The translations under genes were made by a program, and so were the position numbers. Positions 8,604 through 10,769 of a DNA stretch of 10,769 nt are shown piece by piece. Under the pieces are notes generated by a model. The model did no database searches. It saw only the letters and a list, made by a program, of their open reading frames with translations, and had not been told where the DNA came from. This stretch comes from Phoronis ovalis (Eukaryota > Phoronida > Phoronidae): assembly GCA_028565635.1 (NCBI GenBank), contig JAOXYB010044559.1:1734-12502 (forward strand). The letters run 5' to 3'. The stretch's first letter is position 1; each line of letters begins with the position of its first letter.

Positions 8604-10646
8604 GTATGACAATTCCAATATATGCAATGTCAGCACCATAATATGTCAGGAAAAGTGTAAAGGCACTTAGATCCAGTAGAAGCTGCCATCGTTACCCCAA
8701 ACGTTCACAATATAGTAGAAAGCACGAACTCAAATATGTCTGGCTGCTTTGGATTTTGTTACAGTTTGCGTTTTCATTTCTCATCATCAGATAAAAATAA
8801 AAACGTATGAGAGTTCCATGTTAGTTGCATGTCCGCCTGAGCTGCAAAGGTGTTAAGATATTCTGCATATAAGTTTAGGATCAGTAATTCCTAGCACTTT
8901 TACCAATGTTTCCTTCTGTTTTTGCAGGACCGTTTGAATACAAACCGAAGGAAGCTTTAGGAGCTTGTGATCACGTCCATAGGGGATTCGAGATTGTGAC
9001 ATTTATCGCCCAAGGAGCCATTGAGCATTATGACAGTAATGGACATGCTCGTGAGTTGACCTGTAACAATTTAACCAAAAGTGAAATATAGATTTGAAGT
9101 GTGTTTTTTTTGCATATCTTTTTGTATACTTTGTCTGGCCTGAAAATGTACTTTTTCAACTCTTAACTCAGGTCTAGTGATCAGCCTTCATTCCATAAAA
9201 GAGACGACAGTTTTGGAGGAACCTAAAGAGTTAATTGATAAGAATCGGATGTAATGTATGCATCACATTTACTGTTGAATGTTGCTATAAAAAATGTCCC
9301 CTAGTGTGAAGAATCATTTCTTATTATCTATGCGTCGATACTATATAATGTTTCAGAGGAGCTTACAGAGGGATGGTGTCAGTGGATTCGTGTCGGAAAA
9401 GGTATCTTGCACGCAGAGATGCCTACTAAAGAGTGCTTCGAAAACGGTGGAGTTTATGAAACTTTTCAAATGAACATGATTTTGCCTAAAAGTGTAAGTA
9501 AAATTCATACATCTACCATATTTATCCAATATATCCATCCTCACACTACTTAAACATTCAATAGGCAATTAATATCCTTAAAAGCTATACAATTAAGGAA
9601 CGCATAGTTTAAAGAAACGAAGTATTTGTTTTATTGATTTTGATTTTATTAACTTATATGTACCAGTCTCTGAGGTTACTTTTCATTGTTTAGATGCTGC
9701 TGATTATACAAGCAGTCTGAATAAAATCAACAGTTAATTCATGTTCCCTACCTACCTTCTCACCTAACGTCTGGGATTAGATGAAATGTGTTGTCTTTAT
9801 CAAATAGTTATTGAATACGTCATTAGACTTTAGAACAATCGAGGATAATTTTTTTTATAAAATTCAGCTATGCAGGATTAACTCTTTCACTAGCTGGCTG
9901 CTTAGTCCAATTTTATTGCTTTCATACCTATTTATTTTAAGCTATAGTATGATTGGGCAGTACATTTAACTGCGCTTTATCTATAAATATCTTTATATGT
10001 GTATCTTTCGTTTTTAAAAACATGATTATTTTCGATATATCATACGCATGCTTGTTTTCACAGGAGATGTTTTCTGAACCCGATTGGTCTGAACTGCCCC
10101 CAGAAAAGGTGCCTGTTGCAAAGACCCCAGATGGCAAAGTATCCGTGAAAGTTATAAGTGGAGAATGTATGGGTAAGACAATTAAACTATTTAACTATTT
10201 CCGTTCATATAATATTACAATTCAACAGTATATTGAGAGAACTGATACTGGGATCGCAAACAATTTTAATTGAAATCACAAGTTATTTTATGTCATTAGC
10301 GCTATTTATTAACCATGAAATATGCATGTTTAATTTTTTAATTAAAACTACAAGTTTATGCAGACGCATGATTATTGATAAAAGATGCTAAGGTGTCCGA
10401 CTTATCGTAAACGGGGTCAATGTCGAAATATTTCCTCTGTAAAGACGAATCTGTTTGATGCCACCCGTTCCTGTATATCCATACAAAGGTAACTTTAACG
10501 TGTTATTCTACTATCAGGAGTGAAAGCTGTTATACAGACTAAGCAACCTCTGATTTATTACGCCATCTACATGCAGCCGGGATCCAAATTTACGACTTCG
10601 GTACCAGAGAGTCACAAGGGACTACTTTACATGTGGAAAGGAAGTG
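8468..10646 (+). CDS. Pirin-like protein (bicupin), 5 coding exons, 3' end beyond the window
   Basis: Join 8468-8603, 8928-9050, 9357-9493, 10064-10172, 10518-10646; residues below are counted from the ATG at 8450, so subtract 6 for the preferred start. The joined frame stays open across all four introns (phases 1, 1, 0, 1) and gives about 211 residues against 290 in human pirin. Visible pirin features, in order: VRRVIGGP (31-38), DHVHRGFE (66-73), GHAQ (90-93), QWIRVGKGILHAEMP (101-115), KVSVKVISGE, then the start of the C-terminal cupin with PGSKF. His67, His69, His111 and Glu113 match the iron ligands of human pirin in order and nearly in spacing (42 versus 43 residues between the second and third). 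Known of the family: human pirin is a nuclear Fe-binding protein that modulates NF-kB and binds Bcl-3 and NFI; some pirins are quercetinases. Which role applies here is unknown. The Pro of HPH is Val here, and the usual QLWVNL segment reads QMNMIL. I am sure of the family, not of orthology to PIR. Confidence 0.93.
8604..8927 (+). other. Intron 1 of the coding part (324 bp)
   Basis: A GT-AG intron with donor GTATGA and a pyrimidine-rich acceptor. The joined codon is G|GA (Gly52). AT-rich; I see no gene inside it. Confidence 0.9.
8928..9050 (+). CDS. Pirin-like coding exon 2
   Basis: The acceptor is TTTTTGCAG at 8927 and the donor GTGAGT at 9051; the exon enters and leaves in phase 1. It encodes the core metal-site motif DHVHRGFE (66-73), with His67 and His69 equivalent to human His56 and His58, followed by IVTFIAQGAIEHYDSNGHA. 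The Cys just before Asp-His (Cys65) is not present in human pirin. Confidence 0.93.
9051..9356 (+). other. Intron 2 of the coding part (306 bp)
   Basis: A GT-AG intron with donor GTGAGT and acceptor TTTCAG. The joined codon is C|AG (Gln93). Nothing else is recognisable in it. Confidence 0.9.
9357..9493 (+). CDS. Pirin-like coding exon 3
   Basis: The acceptor is ATGTTTCAG at 9356 and the donor AGT|GTAAGT at 9493/9494, leaving in phase 0. It encodes GWCQW then GKGILHAEMP, which carries the other two iron ligands (His111, Glu113), and the connector ending LPKS. Alignment with human pirin through GHAQELTEGWCQW is gap-free, which supports this acceptor over the AG two bases further on, which would shift the frame. 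Confidence 0.93.
9494..10063 (+). other. Intron 3 of the coding part (570 bp)
   Basis: A phase-0 GT-AG intron with donor GTAAGT and acceptor TTCACAG. It is the longest complete intron of the coding part and holds no gene or clear repeat. An open stretch running from it into exon 4 is chance read-through. Confidence 0.9.
10064..10172 (+). CDS. Pirin-like coding exon 4
   Basis: The acceptor is TTTTCACAG at 10063 and the donor ATGG|GTAAGA at 10172/10173; it enters in phase 0 and leaves in phase 1. It encodes the inter-domain linker (EMFSEPDWSELPPEKVP, then PDGKVSVKVISGECMG). This matches the human segment that runs from the EKMVEP stretch to the VISGEALG motif at the entry to the second cupin. 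Confidence 0.92.
10173..10517 (+). other. Intron 4 of the coding part (345 bp)
   Basis: A GT-AG intron with donor GTAAGA and acceptor CTATCAG. The joined codon is G|GA (Gly175). Nothing else is recognised inside. Confidence 0.9.
10518..10646 (+). CDS. Pirin-like coding exon 5 (last one in the window)
   Basis: The acceptor is CTACTATCAG at 10517 and the donor AGTG|GTAAGT at 10646/10647, leaving in phase 1, so at least one further exon lies beyond the right edge. It encodes the first strands of the C-terminal cupin (VKAVIQTKQPLIYYAIYMQ, PGSKFTTSVPESHKG, LLYMWKGSG), comparable to human TPTLYLDFKLDPGAKHSQPIPKG. No stop codon falls in the joined frame. Confidence 0.91.
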
Positions 10647-10769
10647 GTAAGTGTTCTTGCACAAAAGCGCTATCAGACCTGGGGCCAGAAACGTGTTCGT
10701 CTCTAAGCTCGTTCATTAGTATACGTCTTTTATACCCCAACTGAATGATTAAAATTAGCTTTCCAGTAT
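10647..10769 (+). other. Start of intron 5 (partial, runs off the window)
   Basis: It begins with a consensus GTAAGT donor in phase 1. No acceptor that resumes a pirin-like sequence is visible before the window ends, so the gene's 3' part is outside. Confidence 0.8.

Noticed and set aside
9353-9568. A minus-strand frame opposite exon 3
   Set aside because: It is the antisense shadow of a clearly pirin-coding exon.
9953-10273. A 106-codon + strand frame as a gene of its own
   Set aside because: Its middle part is pirin exon 4; both ends are read-through into introns 3 and 4.
1-10769. CRISPR arrays, tRNA or rRNA genes, and bacterial operons
   Set aside because: No regularly spaced identical repeats, no cloverleaf with conserved A/B boxes found by eye, and the gene structure is plainly spliced eukaryotic.

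Overview
The window is eukaryotic, intron-rich and AT-rich nuclear DNA, most likely from a marine invertebrate. A lophotrochozoan such as a bivalve mollusc is my guess, not a proof. The signs are GT-AG introns of about 300-570 bp, long non-coding stretches, a (CA)n-type microsatellite and degenerate dispersed repeats. There are no bacterial operons, ribosome binding sites or packed ORFs.

The only gene I can establish is on the + strand at the right-hand end: a pirin-family (bicupin) gene. Its five coding exons in the window are 8468(or 8450)-8603, 8928-9050, 9357-9493, 10064-10172 and 10518-10646. They join in frame through canonical splice sites and give about 211-217 residues. The gene runs off the right edge with an open phase-1 donor at 10647; about 75-80 residues of the C-terminal cupin, judged by the 290-residue human protein, should lie beyond the window. 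The four iron ligands of human pirin (His56, His58, His101, Glu103) all have counterparts (His67, His69, His111, Glu113, counted from the ATG at 8450). Several otherwise conserved neighbours are changed, which suggests a divergent paralogue.

Upstream of the coding part, 5.2-8.45 kb looks like the promoter and leader region of this gene. There is a TATA box at 5223 followed by initiator matches and a strong donor at 5279. A 60-nt candidate leader exon lies at 6156-6215. A second candidate promoter or exon at 7189-7399 shares an 11-base identical TATA context with the first. The start codon lies one base downstream of a possible acceptor AG. These assignments are inference from signals only.

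The left half (1-5200) holds no recognisable gene. It contains a 25-bp-arm inverted repeat (526-629), a 54-bp uninterrupted alternating pyrimidine-purine tract (1841-1894, potential Z-DNA), a family of degenerate repeats between about 2970 and 3950, a three-copy degenerate tandem repeat (4287-4402) and a few very short tandem duplications. No exotic new system is evident. The points of interest are the altered pirin residues, the candidate dual promoters and the repeat family.
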